A DNA stretch of 64,000 bases from an uncultured Flavobacteriales bacterium (lineage in GTDB: Bacteria > Bacteroidota > Bacteroidia > Flavobacteriales > UBA7312): the NCBI GenBank assembly GCA_913048435.1, contig CAJWWC010000001.1, forward strand, positions 89,281-153,280. Direction: 5' to 3'. The position numbers and the translations under genes were made by a program. Position 1 is the stretch's first letter, and the number at the start of each line of letters is the position of its first letter. A model generated the notes under the pieces. The model saw only the letters and a program-made list of their open reading frames with translations. It did not search any database and was not told where the DNA came from. Below, piece after piece: positions 25,224 through 34,090 of the stretch.

Positions 25224-26245
25224 TGCAATGGACTACTCCTAAAAAAATTGCAATTGCATTAACACTAGCCTTAGCTGTGCCTGTTTTTGCATTGTTTGCT
25301 TTAATTTTTTTATGCTTTGAAATTAGAATACCAAGCTTGCAAATAATTTTAATTTTAGCTTCATTAGCTCTTGCTATTTACTTTATTTCTTATTCTTTTT
25401 TAAAGAAATACATTCACGAAAGAGTCAAGGTTATATACAAAACTCTGACTCGACATAGAGGCGTAAGTACAGATTTAGAGACAGATTTAGATAAGGTTGA
25501 CGAAGATGTAGATGAAATGATTAATGAACGTCAAAGAGAAATAGAGGAGCTTAAAAGTATGGAGTCTTTTCGTAGAGAATTTTTGGGAAATGTTTCACAC
25601 GAGCTAAAGACACCTATATTCAACATTCAAGGTTATATACATACACTTATTGACGGTGCCATAAAAGATGAAAATGTAAATATGCAATATCTTAATCGTT
25701 CTAGTAAAAGTGTAGACCGAATGATAAATATTGTTGAGGATTTAGAGATGATTTCTAAAATTGAATCTAATCAACTTGAATTAGAGTTTACTCGTTGGAA
25801 TATTATTGATCATATTTCAGAAATTTTTGATGTGTTGGAGATGAAAGCAAAGAAGCGTAGTGTAAGCTTAAGTGTTGACAATCAGTCAACAAATAATTTT
25901 GTTAAGGCAGATAGAGATAAAATTTCACAAGTACTAATTAATCTTATTGAAAACTCAATTAAGTATGGTAATGAAGGGGGCCATACCAAAGTGCGTCTTT
26001 TTGATATGGGAGACAACTTATTAATTGAAATTGCTGATAATGGTGCAGGTATTACAGCTGAACATTTACCTCGTTTATTTGAACGATTTTATAGAGTAGA
26101 TAAGTCCCGTTCTCGAAGTGAAGGTGGAACTGGTTTAGGTTTATCTATAGTCAAGCATATTATTGAAGCGCATCGTCAGACAATTAATGTAAGAAGTACT
26201 GAAAATGTAGGAACTACCTTTTCATTCACTCTTAAAAAGGCTTAG
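25223..26245 (+). CDS. phoR: PhoR-like sensor histidine kinase
   Basis: Membrane histidine kinase of 340 residues. Two close hydrophobic helices (about 8-33 and 38-60) leave almost no periplasmic loop. A short linker follows, then the HisKA domain with FLGNVSHELKTPIF (phospho-His near residue 126) and the ATPase domain with N box QVLINLIENSIKYG, G1 IADNGAGI, F box LFERFYRVDKSRSR and G2 GGTGLGLSIVKHI. No PAS domain is visible. I start at ATG 25223, which overlaps the phoB stop by one base (TGATG); a TTG one codon earlier is the alternative. The 3' end overlaps a convergent glycosyltransferase gene by 24 bases. Confidence 0.85.
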   Translation: MQWTTPKKIAIALTLALAVPVFALFALIFLCFEIRIPSLQIILILASLALAIYFISYSFLKKYIHERVKVIYKTLTRHRGVSTDLETDLDKVDEDVDEMINERQREIEELKSMESFRREFLGNVSHELKTPIFNIQGYIHTLIDGAIKDENVNMQYLNRSSKSVDRMINIVEDLEMISKIESNQLELEFTRWNIIDHISEIFDVLEMKAKKRSVSLSVDNQSTNNFVKADRDKISQVLINLIENSIKYGNEGGHTKVRLFDMGDNLLIEIADNGAGITAEHLPRLFERFYRVDKSRSRSEGGTGLGLSIVKHIIEAHRQTINVRSTENVGTTFSFTLKKA

Positions 26246-27277
26246 TAAATCGTACCAATCGACTTCGAAATTATCACTTGTTAATGGAGATAAATTCTCT
26301 GCTTTTTGAAAGGCGTGTTGAATATCCAGTTCATTTTGATGCATTGCAAAAGCCATGTTTTTATCGTAAAAGTATTTGGCTAAATATAGCTGTTCAGTTT
26401 GTCCTGGAGTTGGTACAAAAATGGCTTTTTTATGCAGTTTTGCAATGTCCATTACAGTAGAATAACCGGAACGACTAATGACAACATCTGCATTTACCAT
26501 TTGTTGATTTAGTGACTTAGCACTGAGGTGGCTAACTAACTTCAGACTTCCTATTTTTTCTACTTTGTTTTCCTCTGTTTTACCTAAAACTAATAATGCT
26601 TTTAGTTTTGATGCTATTAACTGTTTTTTTAGTAATTCCTCAAAAATACTACGTTGAGGTTCAGGACCAGAAATAATGGCTAAAATATCTAAATTTTCTG
26701 TTTTTTCTAACTTTTCAAAACGTGATAAAGCACCGACATATCGACATTTAAAAGGAGTATTTTTAGCATTTGAAAGTTGACCACTCAAATAATGCGTATT
26801 TGAGTCAGGAACCCAACACTCGTCAAATTTGTGAATGTATTTGAAATTAATATTCTGTAAAGTTTCATAAAATATGGGCGATTGTATTTTCAGTTGATGA
26901 GTCATAAATACACAAGGCACTTTTTTAGAATACAAGCCATAACGATTATCTGAAATCACACCGTCAATATCATAATCATCAATAATTTGTTGTAGTTGTA
27001 TGTGTTCTTTGCGAATACTTTTCCAAATTTTAAATAATTGACTCAACATGCTCATTACCATTTGTCCATTTTTTGGGTATGTAATGTTATATCCCTCAAG
27101 TTTTATAAAATCATTTTTTGGGAACTCTTTAATGAGTAGTTCTAAAGGCCTTCCGCTTGTAGCAAATATTACCTCAAAACCTTCTTTTTCTAAGACCCTA
27201 GCAATAGGAATACATCTACTAGCGTGTCCTAGACCCCAATCCAATGGTGCAATAAGTATTCGTTTTTTAGAATTCAC
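26222..27277 (-). CDS. MurG-like GT-B glycosyltransferase
   Basis: A 351-residue cytoplasmic or membrane-associated GT-B enzyme. The N terminus RILIAPLDWGLGHASRCIPIA is a MurG/GT28-like acceptor loop. The C-terminal half has the donor-binding pattern AIISGPEPQRSIFEELL and DVVISRSGYSTVMDIAKLHKKAIFVPTPGQTEQLYLA. Acceptor and donor sugars are unknown. I choose GTG 27277, which places the Rossmann strand near the N terminus. A longer frame to 27358 would run over the trmB promoter and start. Tail-to-tail overlap with phoR. Confidence 0.75.
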   Translation of the reverse strand: MNSKKRILIAPLDWGLGHASRCIPIARVLEKEGFEVIFATSGRPLELLIKEFPKNDFIKLEGYNITYPKNGQMVMSMLSQLFKIWKSIRKEHIQLQQIIDDYDIDGVISDNRYGLYSKKVPCVFMTHQLKIQSPIFYETLQNINFKYIHKFDECWVPDSNTHYLSGQLSNAKNTPFKCRYVGALSRFEKLEKTENLDILAIISGPEPQRSIFEELLKKQLIASKLKALLVLGKTEENKVEKIGSLKLVSHLSAKSLNQQMVNADVVISRSGYSTVMDIAKLHKKAIFVPTPGQTEQLYLAKYFYDKNMAFAMHQNELDIQHAFQKAENLSPLTSDNFEVDWYDLLSLFKSE

Positions 27278-27303
27278 GTTTCGAAAGTACTTAAAAATTG
27301 ACC

Positions 27304-27311
27304 TATTTTTG
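27304..27311 (+). promoter_or_regulatory. -7 promoter element for trmB
   Basis: TATTTTTG ends 14 bases before the TTG start at 27326, supporting that start. Confidence 0.42.
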
Positions 27312-27325
27312 GAAAAATTTAAAAA

Positions 27326-27994
27326 TTGGCAAAAAACAAACATCGTAAGTTTTCTCAAATGGCTAAATTCTCTAATGTATTTCAGCCCACATTTGAAGAG
27401 TTAAAAACAGGCTTTTCAATTAGAGGAAAATGGAAGTCTGATATCTTTAAAAATAATTATCCACTAGTTTTAGAACTGGGTTGTGGAAAAGGCGAGTATT
27501 CGGTTGGTTTAGCAAGGAAATATCCAAATAAAAACTTTTTAGGTATGGATGTTAAAGGGTCACGAATGTGGAAAGGTGCAATTGATGCAATCAATGAAGG
27601 TATGTCTAATGTAGCTTTTTTAAGAACACGTATAGAATTTATAGAATATTGTTTTGCTAAGAGTGAAGTTGATGAAATTTGGATTACATTTCCTGATCCT
27701 CAAATCAAAAAGAAAAAAGCAAAAAATAGATTGACACACCCTAAATTTTTAAAACTTTATTCAAATATCCTGCAAGACAATGGATTGATTCATTTAAAAA
27801 CAGATAGTCAATTTTTACATGGCTATACATTGGGCATAATTGAAGGGTACAGACATACTTTAGAAGATGCCGAACATGATATTTATAATGCTGTTTTAAA
27901 AAGAGAAAATATGGAAATTAAAACACATTACGAAAAACTCTTTCTAGTAAAAAATATGCCTATAAGTTATTTAAGATTTCGTCTAAAAAAATAA
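27326..27994 (+). CDS. trmB: tRNA (guanine(46)-N7)-methyltransferase
   Basis: SAM-dependent methyltransferase that modifies G46 in the variable loop of tRNAs. The 222-residue protein has the SAM motif LVLELGCGKGEYSVGLA, GMDVKGSRMWKGA, and the TrmB signature ITFPDPQIKKKKAKNRLTHPKFL. The start is TTG at 27326 (M-AKNKHRKF), because relatives begin with a similar KNKxxRF segment; ATG 27359 would remove it. It is followed closely by mrp. Confidence 0.93.
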   Translation: MAKNKHRKFSQMAKFSNVFQPTFEELKTGFSIRGKWKSDIFKNNYPLVLELGCGKGEYSVGLARKYPNKNFLGMDVKGSRMWKGAIDAINEGMSNVAFLRTRIEFIEYCFAKSEVDEIWITFPDPQIKKKKAKNRLTHPKFLKLYSNILQDNGLIHLKTDSQFLHGYTLGIIEGYRHTLEDAEHDIYNAVLKRENMEIKTHYEKLFLVKNMPISYLRFRLKK

Positions 27995-28007
27995 TGTTGC
28001 AATTCCG

Positions 28008-28015
28008 TATCTTTG
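28008..28015 (+). promoter_or_regulatory. -7 promoter element close to the mrp start
   Basis: TATCTTTG is followed by TACCCG and the ATG at 28022, so the transcript would begin at or just before the start codon. Confidence 0.5.
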
Positions 28016-28021
28016 TACCCG

Positions 28022-29146
28022 ATGAAAATTAGTAAAGAACAGCTTTTAAAAGCCCTTTCTACGTTTACACTTCCTGGAGGTGGTAAAGATTTAGTTTCCA
28101 CTAATGCTATCCGTAATATTCAAATCTTCGGTACAGAGATTTTATTGGATATAGTTATTGATAACCCAACGCTTCAATATAAAAAGAAAGTAGAAGTAGA
28201 TTGCATTAAAGCTATTCACAAAAATGTTTATGAAAAAGCAGATGTAAAGGTTAATATTATTGTTCAAGCCCCTGAAAAAAAACTAAATACAATTAGGGGT
28301 AACGAAATACCGGGAGTAAAAAATATTATTGCTATCGCTTCCGGTAAAGGAGGTGTAGGAAAATCAACCATTACTGCTAATTTAGCTGTTGCTCTTGCCG
28401 ATAAAGGCTACAAAGTAGGTTTAGTCGATGCCGATATTTATGGACCTTCTATGCCTATAATGTTTGATGTTGTTAAAGCTAAGCCTAACGGAAGAGAAGT
28501 CGATGGTAAACGTAAAATTTTACCAGTAGAAAGCTATGGAGTAAAGTTATTATCTATGGGGTTTTTCGCAAACACCGACCAAGCCGTAGTTTGGCGCGGT
28601 GCTATGGCATCTAAGGCCCTAAACCAGATGCTTTGGGATGCCGACTGGGGCGACTTAGACTATATGCTAATAGACTTGCCGCCTGGAACAGGTGATATTC
28701 ATCTGTCATTAGTACAATCCATTCCTGTTGGTGCTGCCATTGTAGCGAGCACACCTCAAAACATTGCGTTAGCAGATGCAAGAAAAGGTGTGGCAATGTT
28801 TCAAATGGATTCCATTAATGTACCTGTGCTGGGGATAGTCGAAAATATGTCATATTTCACCCCACAGGAATTACCTAATAATAAATATTATATATTTGGT
28901 AATCAAGGAGCTAGAGTGTTAGCAGAAAAATTAGAACTACCTTTATTGGCTGAAATACCACTTGTTCAAAGTATCAGAGAAGCCGCAGACGTTGGTCGTC
29001 CCGCTGTTTTACAAGGCTCAACACCTGTAGCCATTGCCTATTTAGATTTTGCTGATAAAGTGGTTGAAGAAATGAACAAAAGAAACAAACTAGAAGCAAC
29101 TAAACGTGTTGAAATTATAAACAACAATGGTTGTTCAACAAATTAG
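28022..29146 (+). CDS. mrp: Mrp/ApbC-type iron-sulfur carrier P-loop ATPase
   Basis: Cytoplasmic P-loop NTPase of 374 residues that holds and passes on Fe-S clusters. An N-terminal MIP18-like (DUF59) domain (1-90) is followed by the ATPase with deviant Walker A GKGGVGKST at 108-116 and Walker B-like DYMLIDLPPGTGD. At the place where many Mrp proteins have a CxxC, this one reads ENMSYFTPQELP, without cysteines, as in other Bacteroidota I recall. The start is ATG 28022; an in-frame TTG nine bases upstream would overlap the promoter element. First gene of mrp-nfu-korA-korB. Confidence 0.9.
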   Translation: MKISKEQLLKALSTFTLPGGGKDLVSTNAIRNIQIFGTEILLDIVIDNPTLQYKKKVEVDCIKAIHKNVYEKADVKVNIIVQAPEKKLNTIRGNEIPGVKNIIAIASGKGGVGKSTITANLAVALADKGYKVGLVDADIYGPSMPIMFDVVKAKPNGREVDGKRKILPVESYGVKLLSMGFFANTDQAVVWRGAMASKALNQMLWDADWGDLDYMLIDLPPGTGDIHLSLVQSIPVGAAIVASTPQNIALADARKGVAMFQMDSINVPVLGIVENMSYFTPQELPNNKYYIFGNQGARVLAEKLELPLLAEIPLVQSIREAADVGRPAVLQGSTPVAIAYLDFADKVVEEMNKRNKLEATKRVEIINNNGCSTN

Positions 29147-29148
29147 TA

Positions 29149-29409
29149 ATGGGAATAATAACTGATTCAACAATAATTAATAAAATAGAAGATGCCTTAG
29201 CTCAGGTTCGTCCTTTTTTGGAGTCGGACGGTGGTGACATACGTCTTATAGAGGTTACTGAAGATTATATAGTTAAAGTAAAATTACTTGGTGCATGTAG
29301 TGATTGTCACGTTAGTATGATGACTTTAAAAGCTGGGGTTGAACAAGCAATAAAAAAAGTTTTACCCGAGGTTAAGAAAGTAGTTGACATTGATAAATTA
29401 GATGATTAA
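29149..29409 (+). CDS. NifU C-terminal (Nfu) domain iron-sulfur protein
   Basis: An 86-residue Nfu-type scaffold. It has the two-cysteine cluster motif GACSDCHVSMMTLKAGVE (C-x-x-C) and the preceding VRPFLESDGGDIRLIEV segment. Nfu domains receive or deliver [4Fe-4S] clusters. The start is ATG 29149, two bases after the mrp stop; a TTG 18 bases earlier would overlap mrp. The stop overlaps korA as TAATG. Adjacency to Mrp and to a cluster-containing oxidoreductase suggests local delivery of clusters to KorAB. Confidence 0.9.
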   Translation: MGIITDSTIINKIEDALAQVRPFLESDGGDIRLIEVTEDYIVKVKLLGACSDCHVSMMTLKAGVEQAIKKVLPEVKKVVDIDKLDD

Positions 29410-31247
29410 TGACTCAAGAAACAGTAGAAAAAGTCGTAATATTTTTTGCTGGTGATTCTGGAGATGGTATTCAATTAACAGGCTCGCAGTTTACAAATAC
29501 AGCAGCACTTCATGGTAATGATCTCAGTACTTTTCCTGATTTTCCTGCTGAAATACGTGCACCTCAGGGCACACTAGCTGGTGTGTCAGGATTTCAAATA
29601 TCTTTTGGAAGTACTGAAATTTTTACACCAGGTGACGAATGCGATGTCTTGGTCGTAATGAACGTTGCAGCTCTGAAAGCAAATTTAAAAAGACTAAAAA
29701 CAGGAGGAACAATTGTAGTAAACTCTGATGGTTTTGATAGAAGAAACCTTCGTCTTGCCGGTTACGAAAATGATGAAAATCCATTATTAGATAATTCTCT
29801 TACAAATTTTAGGGTAATTGAAATTAATGTAACTAAGCTTACTAGAGAATGTTTGTTAGATGTCAATCTCGGAGTTAAAGAAAAAGATCGTTGTAAAAAT
29901 ATGTTTGTTTTAGGTTTCGTTTATTGGATGTATAACCGTTCCTTGGACCATACAATAAATTTTTTAACTCAAAAATTTAAAAATAAGTCAGATGTATTAG
30001 ATGCTAATATTCGCGCTCTTAAAGCTGGATATAATTTTGCTAATACTTGTGAAATTTCAAGTAGTAGATTTGAAGTTAAACCTGCAAAGATGACCTCAGG
30101 AAAATATAGGAACATTATGGGGAACCAAGCGACAGCGATCGGCTTAATCGCAGCTTCTAAACAAAGTAGTCTTGATTTATTTTATGGTTCATATCCAATC
30201 ACACCTGCTTCTGATATTTTACATGAATTATCAAAACATAAAAATTTTGGCGTACGATCTTTTCAAGCCGAAGATGAAATAGCTGCCATTAGCGCTTGTA
30301 TTGGCGCATCATTTGGTGGGTTATTTGGTGTTACAGCCACATCCGGCCCTGGTGTTGCTCTCAAAGGTGAGGCAATTGGATTAGCATTTATGTTAGAACT
30401 ACCTCTTTTAATAGTAAATGTTCAAAGAGGAGGTCCATCAACAGGTTTGCCCACTAAAACTGAGCAGTCTGATTTATTACAAGCCGTTTACGGAAGAAAT
30501 GGAGAAGCCCCGGTACCTGTTGTTTCTGCGTCTACCCCTTCGGATTGCTTTGAGTCTGTCATGGAAGCTTGTAGAATAGCTATTGAACATATGACTCCTG
30601 TCTTTTTTCTTTCAGATGGTTATATTGCCAATGGAGCAGAGCCTTGGTTATACCCTCATTCAAAAAATTTAAAAAAAATTAGTGTTCCAATGACAAAAGT
30701 CAATAATTCAAATTATTTACCTTACAAAAGAGATAAAAAATTTGTTAGAGAATGGGCGATTCCTGGAATGCCGGGATTAGAACATAGAGTTGGGGGTTTA
30801 GAGAAAGAGAATTTAACTGGAAATGTTTCCTATGACTCAAGTAACCATGAATTTATGGTTAAAACAAGAGCAAAAAAAGTTGATGAAATAGCCAATTATA
30901 TTCCTAAACAAGAACTAGATGCTGGTTCAAAAAATGCTCAAGTGCTCGTACTAGCTTGGGGTTCGACTTATGGTGCAATAAAAACAGCAGTCAAAGAATT
31001 ATTAAATGAAGGATATTCAGTAGCTCATGCTCATTTACGATATATACATCCCTTTCCTAAAAATTTAGGTAGTCTAATTCGTAAACACGACAAGATTTTA
31101 ATACCTGAAATAAATAATGGACAATTAATAAAGTTAATACGTGATAAGTATCTAGTTGACGCTATTCCAATGAATAAAATTCAAGGTATTCCTTTTGAGG
31201 CAAGAGAAATTAAAAATCGAATTATTGAATTGCATGATGGAGAATAA
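29409..31247 (+). CDS. korA: 2-oxoacid:acceptor oxidoreductase, alpha subunit (gamma-alpha fusion)
   Basis: Larger subunit of a pyruvate/2-oxoglutarate:ferredoxin oxidoreductase, 612 residues. The N-terminal gamma-type domain (1-190) begins VVIFFAGDSGDGIQLTGSQF. The alpha part has FYGSYPITPASDIL (about 258-271), with the YPITP substrate-loop signature, SFQAEDEIAAISACIGASFGG and a RGGPSTGLPTKTEQSDL segment. The fusion of gamma and alpha is the two-subunit form. 2-oxoglutarate is the most likely substrate by resemblance, but pyruvate or branched-chain oxoacids cannot be excluded. Its stop overlaps korB. Confidence 0.88.
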   Translation: MTQETVEKVVIFFAGDSGDGIQLTGSQFTNTAALHGNDLSTFPDFPAEIRAPQGTLAGVSGFQISFGSTEIFTPGDECDVLVVMNVAALKANLKRLKTGGTIVVNSDGFDRRNLRLAGYENDENPLLDNSLTNFRVIEINVTKLTRECLLDVNLGVKEKDRCKNMFVLGFVYWMYNRSLDHTINFLTQKFKNKSDVLDANIRALKAGYNFANTCEISSSRFEVKPAKMTSGKYRNIMGNQATAIGLIAASKQSSLDLFYGSYPITPASDILHELSKHKNFGVRSFQAEDEIAAISACIGASFGGLFGVTATSGPGVALKGEAIGLAFMLELPLLIVNVQRGGPSTGLPTKTEQSDLLQAVYGRNGEAPVPVVSASTPSDCFESVMEACRIAIEHMTPVFFLSDGYIANGAEPWLYPHSKNLKKISVPMTKVNNSNYLPYKRDKKFVREWAIPGMPGLEHRVGGLEKENLTGNVSYDSSNHEFMVKTRAKKVDEIANYIPKQELDAGSKNAQVLVLAWGSTYGAIKTAVKELLNEGYSVAHAHLRYIHPFPKNLGSLIRKHDKILIPEINNGQLIKLIRDKYLVDAIPMNKIQGIPFEAREIKNRIIELHDGE

Positions 31248-32238
31248 AGAGTATACAGCAAAAGATTTTTCTTCAGATCAAGAGGTACGTTGGTGTCCCG
31301 GATGTGGTGATTATTCTATACTTAAACAAGTTCAGTCAGTAATGCCCCTAATTGGTGTTCCCAAGGAAAATATTGTATTTGTCTCAGGTATTGGCTGTTC
31401 TTCTCGTTTTCCTTATTACATGGAAACATTTGGTATGCATTCAATTCATGGGAGAGCTACAGCCATTGCAAGTGGACTAAAAGCTGCACGGCCAGATCTG
31501 TCTGTTTGGATAATTACCGGAGATGGTGATTCATTATCGATTGGAGGAAATCATTTAATTCATCTACTTAGAAGAAATTTCGATACAAATATTTTATTGT
31601 TTAATAATCAAATTTATGGACTTACAAAAGGACAATACTCACCAACTTCTGAAAAAGGAAAAAAGACTAAGTCCACTCCAATGGGGTCAATAGATCATCC
31701 TTTTAATCCTCTTGCTTTATGTATTGGCGCGGATGCTACCTTTGTTGCAAGATCAATGGATCGTGAGCCAAAACATATGCGAGAAATGTTAATTCGCTCC
31801 AATGATCATAAGGGAACATCGTTGCTTGAAATATATCAAAATTGTAATGTCTTTAATGATGGTGCTTTTTTTGGAATGACTGATAAAGCTACTAAATTAA
31901 ATCAGACGTTGTTTTTAGAAAATAAAAGACCCTTAGTTTTTGGTGAAAATGAACACAAGGGTATTCGTTTAGATGGATTCAAGCCAGAGATTGTATCTTT
32001 AAATGATTTTTCACTAGATGACCTATGGGTTCATGATGAAAGTGATAGAGTGAAAGCAGGCTTGTTAACACGTTTTTTTGATATTGATTTTCCACGTCCA
32101 TTCGGAGTATTTTACTCAAAAAATAAACCAACTTATGAAGATGCTTTAATTAAACAAATAGACGAAGCTGTAAAGGACAAAGGTAAAGGTAATTTAGACG
32201 ACTTAATTAAAGGATCTAACACTTGGACAATACAGTAA
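31237..32238 (+). CDS. korB: 2-oxoacid:acceptor oxidoreductase, beta subunit
   Basis: Thiamine-diphosphate subunit of 333 residues. The four cluster cysteines are visible as WCPGCGDYS (two), SGIGCSSRFPYYM and IYQNCNVFND. The ThDP/Mg motif is TGDGDSLSIGGNHLIHLLRRN. I start at ATG 31237 (MENKEYTAKDF), 11 bases inside the korA end; ATG 31234 is equally possible. No separate ferredoxin (delta) gene follows, so an external ferredoxin would take the electrons. Confidence 0.9.
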   Translation: MENKEYTAKDFSSDQEVRWCPGCGDYSILKQVQSVMPLIGVPKENIVFVSGIGCSSRFPYYMETFGMHSIHGRATAIASGLKAARPDLSVWIITGDGDSLSIGGNHLIHLLRRNFDTNILLFNNQIYGLTKGQYSPTSEKGKKTKSTPMGSIDHPFNPLALCIGADATFVARSMDREPKHMREMLIRSNDHKGTSLLEIYQNCNVFNDGAFFGMTDKATKLNQTLFLENKRPLVFGENEHKGIRLDGFKPEIVSLNDFSLDDLWVHDESDRVKAGLLTRFFDIDFPRPFGVFYSKNKPTYEDALIKQIDEAVKDKGKGNLDDLIKGSNTWTIQ

Positions 32239-32279
32239 AACAGAAAAAATTGATTACAAGTTGTGTGATATTTTTTAGT

Positions 32280-33086
32280 TTAATCTGAAAATTGATTGGT
32301 GGTCTGTAATTTCAAGTGATTGGGTATTTTGCAGATTGGAATAGGAATCATCTTGTGCTTATTAGCTTTATTTAAACGATTATAAATATCTAAAACTTCT
32401 TGCTGACGTTCGTTTAAATCATCAGTATTTCCTTCGAACGCCATAGCCCACTCAAGTTCTTCATAAGTTGCCCCAATTTGGTCTTCATCTGTTCTGTTGT
32501 CATTCCACAATCCATCTGTAGGTGCAGCAGTAAGAATTGAGTTTATTACACAAAGTTCTTTACCGATTGAAAAAACTTCAGATTTAAGTAAGTCTGCAAT
32601 GGGACTTAAATCAACTCCCCCATCGCCATACTTGGTGTAAAAACCAATACCGAAATCTTCAACTTTATTACCAGTTCCCAATACTAAATAATTATTGAGT
32701 TGAGCATAAAAGTATAATGTTGTCATTCTTAGTCTTGCTCTAGAATTGACTAATGCTATTTGATATTTATCCTCTTCAATACCTTTAATAACAGTTTTTT
32801 TAAAGCAGTCGTAAGTTTCTCCTAATTCTCTAGAAAATGAAGATACGTTTTTAAAGTTTTCTTTTAACCAATTTATATGTTCTTTGGCTCTATCAATTTG
32901 ATTAATTTCTTGGTGTATAGGCATTTCTAAGCACAAGATATTTAGTCCTGTTTTAGCGGCTAATGTTGAGGTGACAGCCGAGTCAATTCCACCCGAAATA
33001 CCCACTACAAATCCTCTTGTTTTGGAATCTTTTGCGTAGTTTAAAAGCCAATTAGTGATATAATTAATGCATTCTTTTGTCTTCAT
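32280..33086 (-). CDS. nadE: NAD synthase, ammonia-type
   Basis: Makes NAD from nicotinate adenine dinucleotide, ATP and ammonia. The 268-residue protein has the PP-loop SGGIDS at residues 31-36 and VLGTGNKVEDFGIGFYTKYGDGGVDLSPI. It lacks the N-terminal glutaminase (nitrilase-like) domain of the long form, so the nitrogen donor is ammonia or a separate protein. A TAACTTTG element lies 7 bases before the start. It is divergent from gldB, as in several flavobacteria. Confidence 0.94.
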   Translation of the reverse strand: MKTKECINYITNWLLNYAKDSKTRGFVVGISGGIDSAVTSTLAAKTGLNILCLEMPIHQEINQIDRAKEHINWLKENFKNVSSFSRELGETYDCFKKTVIKGIEEDKYQIALVNSRARLRMTTLYFYAQLNNYLVLGTGNKVEDFGIGFYTKYGDGGVDLSPIADLLKSEVFSIGKELCVINSILTAAPTDGLWNDNRTDEDQIGATYEELEWAMAFEGNTDDLNERQQEVLDIYNRLNKANKHKMIPIPICKIPNHLKLQTTNQFSD

Positions 33087-33093
33087 AGCAGTA

Positions 33094-33101
33094 CAAAGTT
33101 A
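33094..33101 (-). promoter_or_regulatory. -7 promoter element close to the nadE start
   Basis: Minus-strand TAACTTTG is followed by seven bases and the nadE ATG. The opposite strand has a TAATTTTA near-match at 33110-33117 five bases... before the gldB ATG region, so both divergent genes may have minimal leaders. Confidence 0.42.
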
Positions 33102-33121
33102 ATAAATCGTAATTTTACAAC

Positions 33122-34090
33122 ATGAAAAACAACATCTATTATTTTATTATTATTTCACTTTTCCTATTAATGTCATGTAATCACAATGAATCCACTAATT
33201 TTAATCTCAAAGTGAAACGCTTAGATGCTATTTACTCGGCTGATCCATATAATACATCATATGAAGATTATGCTAATGAGTATGGCTATTTTTGGGATGT
33301 TTACAGCCAAAATGTGATTTTTTTACCTTCAAAATCATTTGCCGATTCTTTGAGTAGTTTTCAGCAAGAACAAGACTTTGCAAAGCCCTATAAAGATGTA
33401 ATTAATCAATATCAAGATTTTAGTCTTCAACACAAGAAACTATCTAGAGCTTTTTACCATTATAACTTGGCATTTCCTAATAAGTTAATTCCGACGATTG
33501 TTACTTTTTTTGGAGGCTTTAATTATGTTGCTATTGTAACAGACAGTACGCTGGGAATTGGTTTGGAGATGTTTTTAGGTAACAATAATTATTATTCTAA
33601 TTTGACTCATAAATTTCCAAAATATATGCATCATCAATTTCATCCAGAATATTTAACTTCTGTTGCTATTAATGGTTGGTTAGAGTCTGAATTTCCTGTT
33701 GCTTTTGATAGTTTTTTGTTTCAAATGATTCATTTTGGAAAAATAAAATATGCTCTCAATAAATTTTTAGTAGATGCTCCATCAAATATAATAATGGGGT
33801 TTACAGAGGCTCAAATGGAATGGTGTAAAAACAGCGAATTTTCAATTTGGAAATTTCTTATAGAACAAGGCTTACTATACTCCAAGGATCAGTACTTAAT
33901 TAGAAAATACATGAAGCCTGCTCCTTATTCCAAGGGTATGCCTCGTGAATCTCCAGGACAAGTTGCAATTTGGATGGGCTGGAATATTGTTGATGAGTTT
34001 ATGGAAAACAATAGTGAGGTTACAATTTCAGAATTATTTCAAATAAACGATGCCCAATACATTCTTAATCAATCTAAATATAAACCATGA
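33122..34090 (+). CDS. gldB: Gliding motility lipoprotein GldB
   Basis: A 322-residue lipoprotein. The signal peptide ends at LLMSC (Cys19) and the mature domain matches GldB, including the IPTIVTFFGGFNYVAI, LGIGLEMFLGNNNYY and FPKYMHHQFHPEYL segments. The C-terminal half resembles a zinc-metallopeptidase-like fold without an obvious active HExxH. GldB is required for gliding in Flavobacterium johnsoniae and occurs also in non-gliding Bacteroidota. It overlaps gldC by four bases (ATGA). Confidence 0.88.
   Translation: MKNNIYYFIIISLFLLMSCNHNESTNFNLKVKRLDAIYSADPYNTSYEDYANEYGYFWDVYSQNVIFLPSKSFADSLSSFQQEQDFAKPYKDVINQYQDFSLQHKKLSRAFYHYNLAFPNKLIPTIVTFFGGFNYVAIVTDSTLGIGLEMFLGNNNYYSNLTHKFPKYMHHQFHPEYLTSVAINGWLESEFPVAFDSFLFQMIHFGKIKYALNKFLVDAPSNIIMGFTEAQMEWCKNSEFSIWKFLIEQGLLYSKDQYLIRKYMKPAPYSKGMPRESPGQVAIWMGWNIVDEFMENNSEVTISELFQINDAQYILNQSKYKP

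Noticed and set aside
27048-27404. Plus-strand open frame of 118 codons opposite the MurG-like glycosyltransferase
   Set aside because: Covers the start of trmB in another frame and lies antisense to conserved GT-B motifs; no family features.
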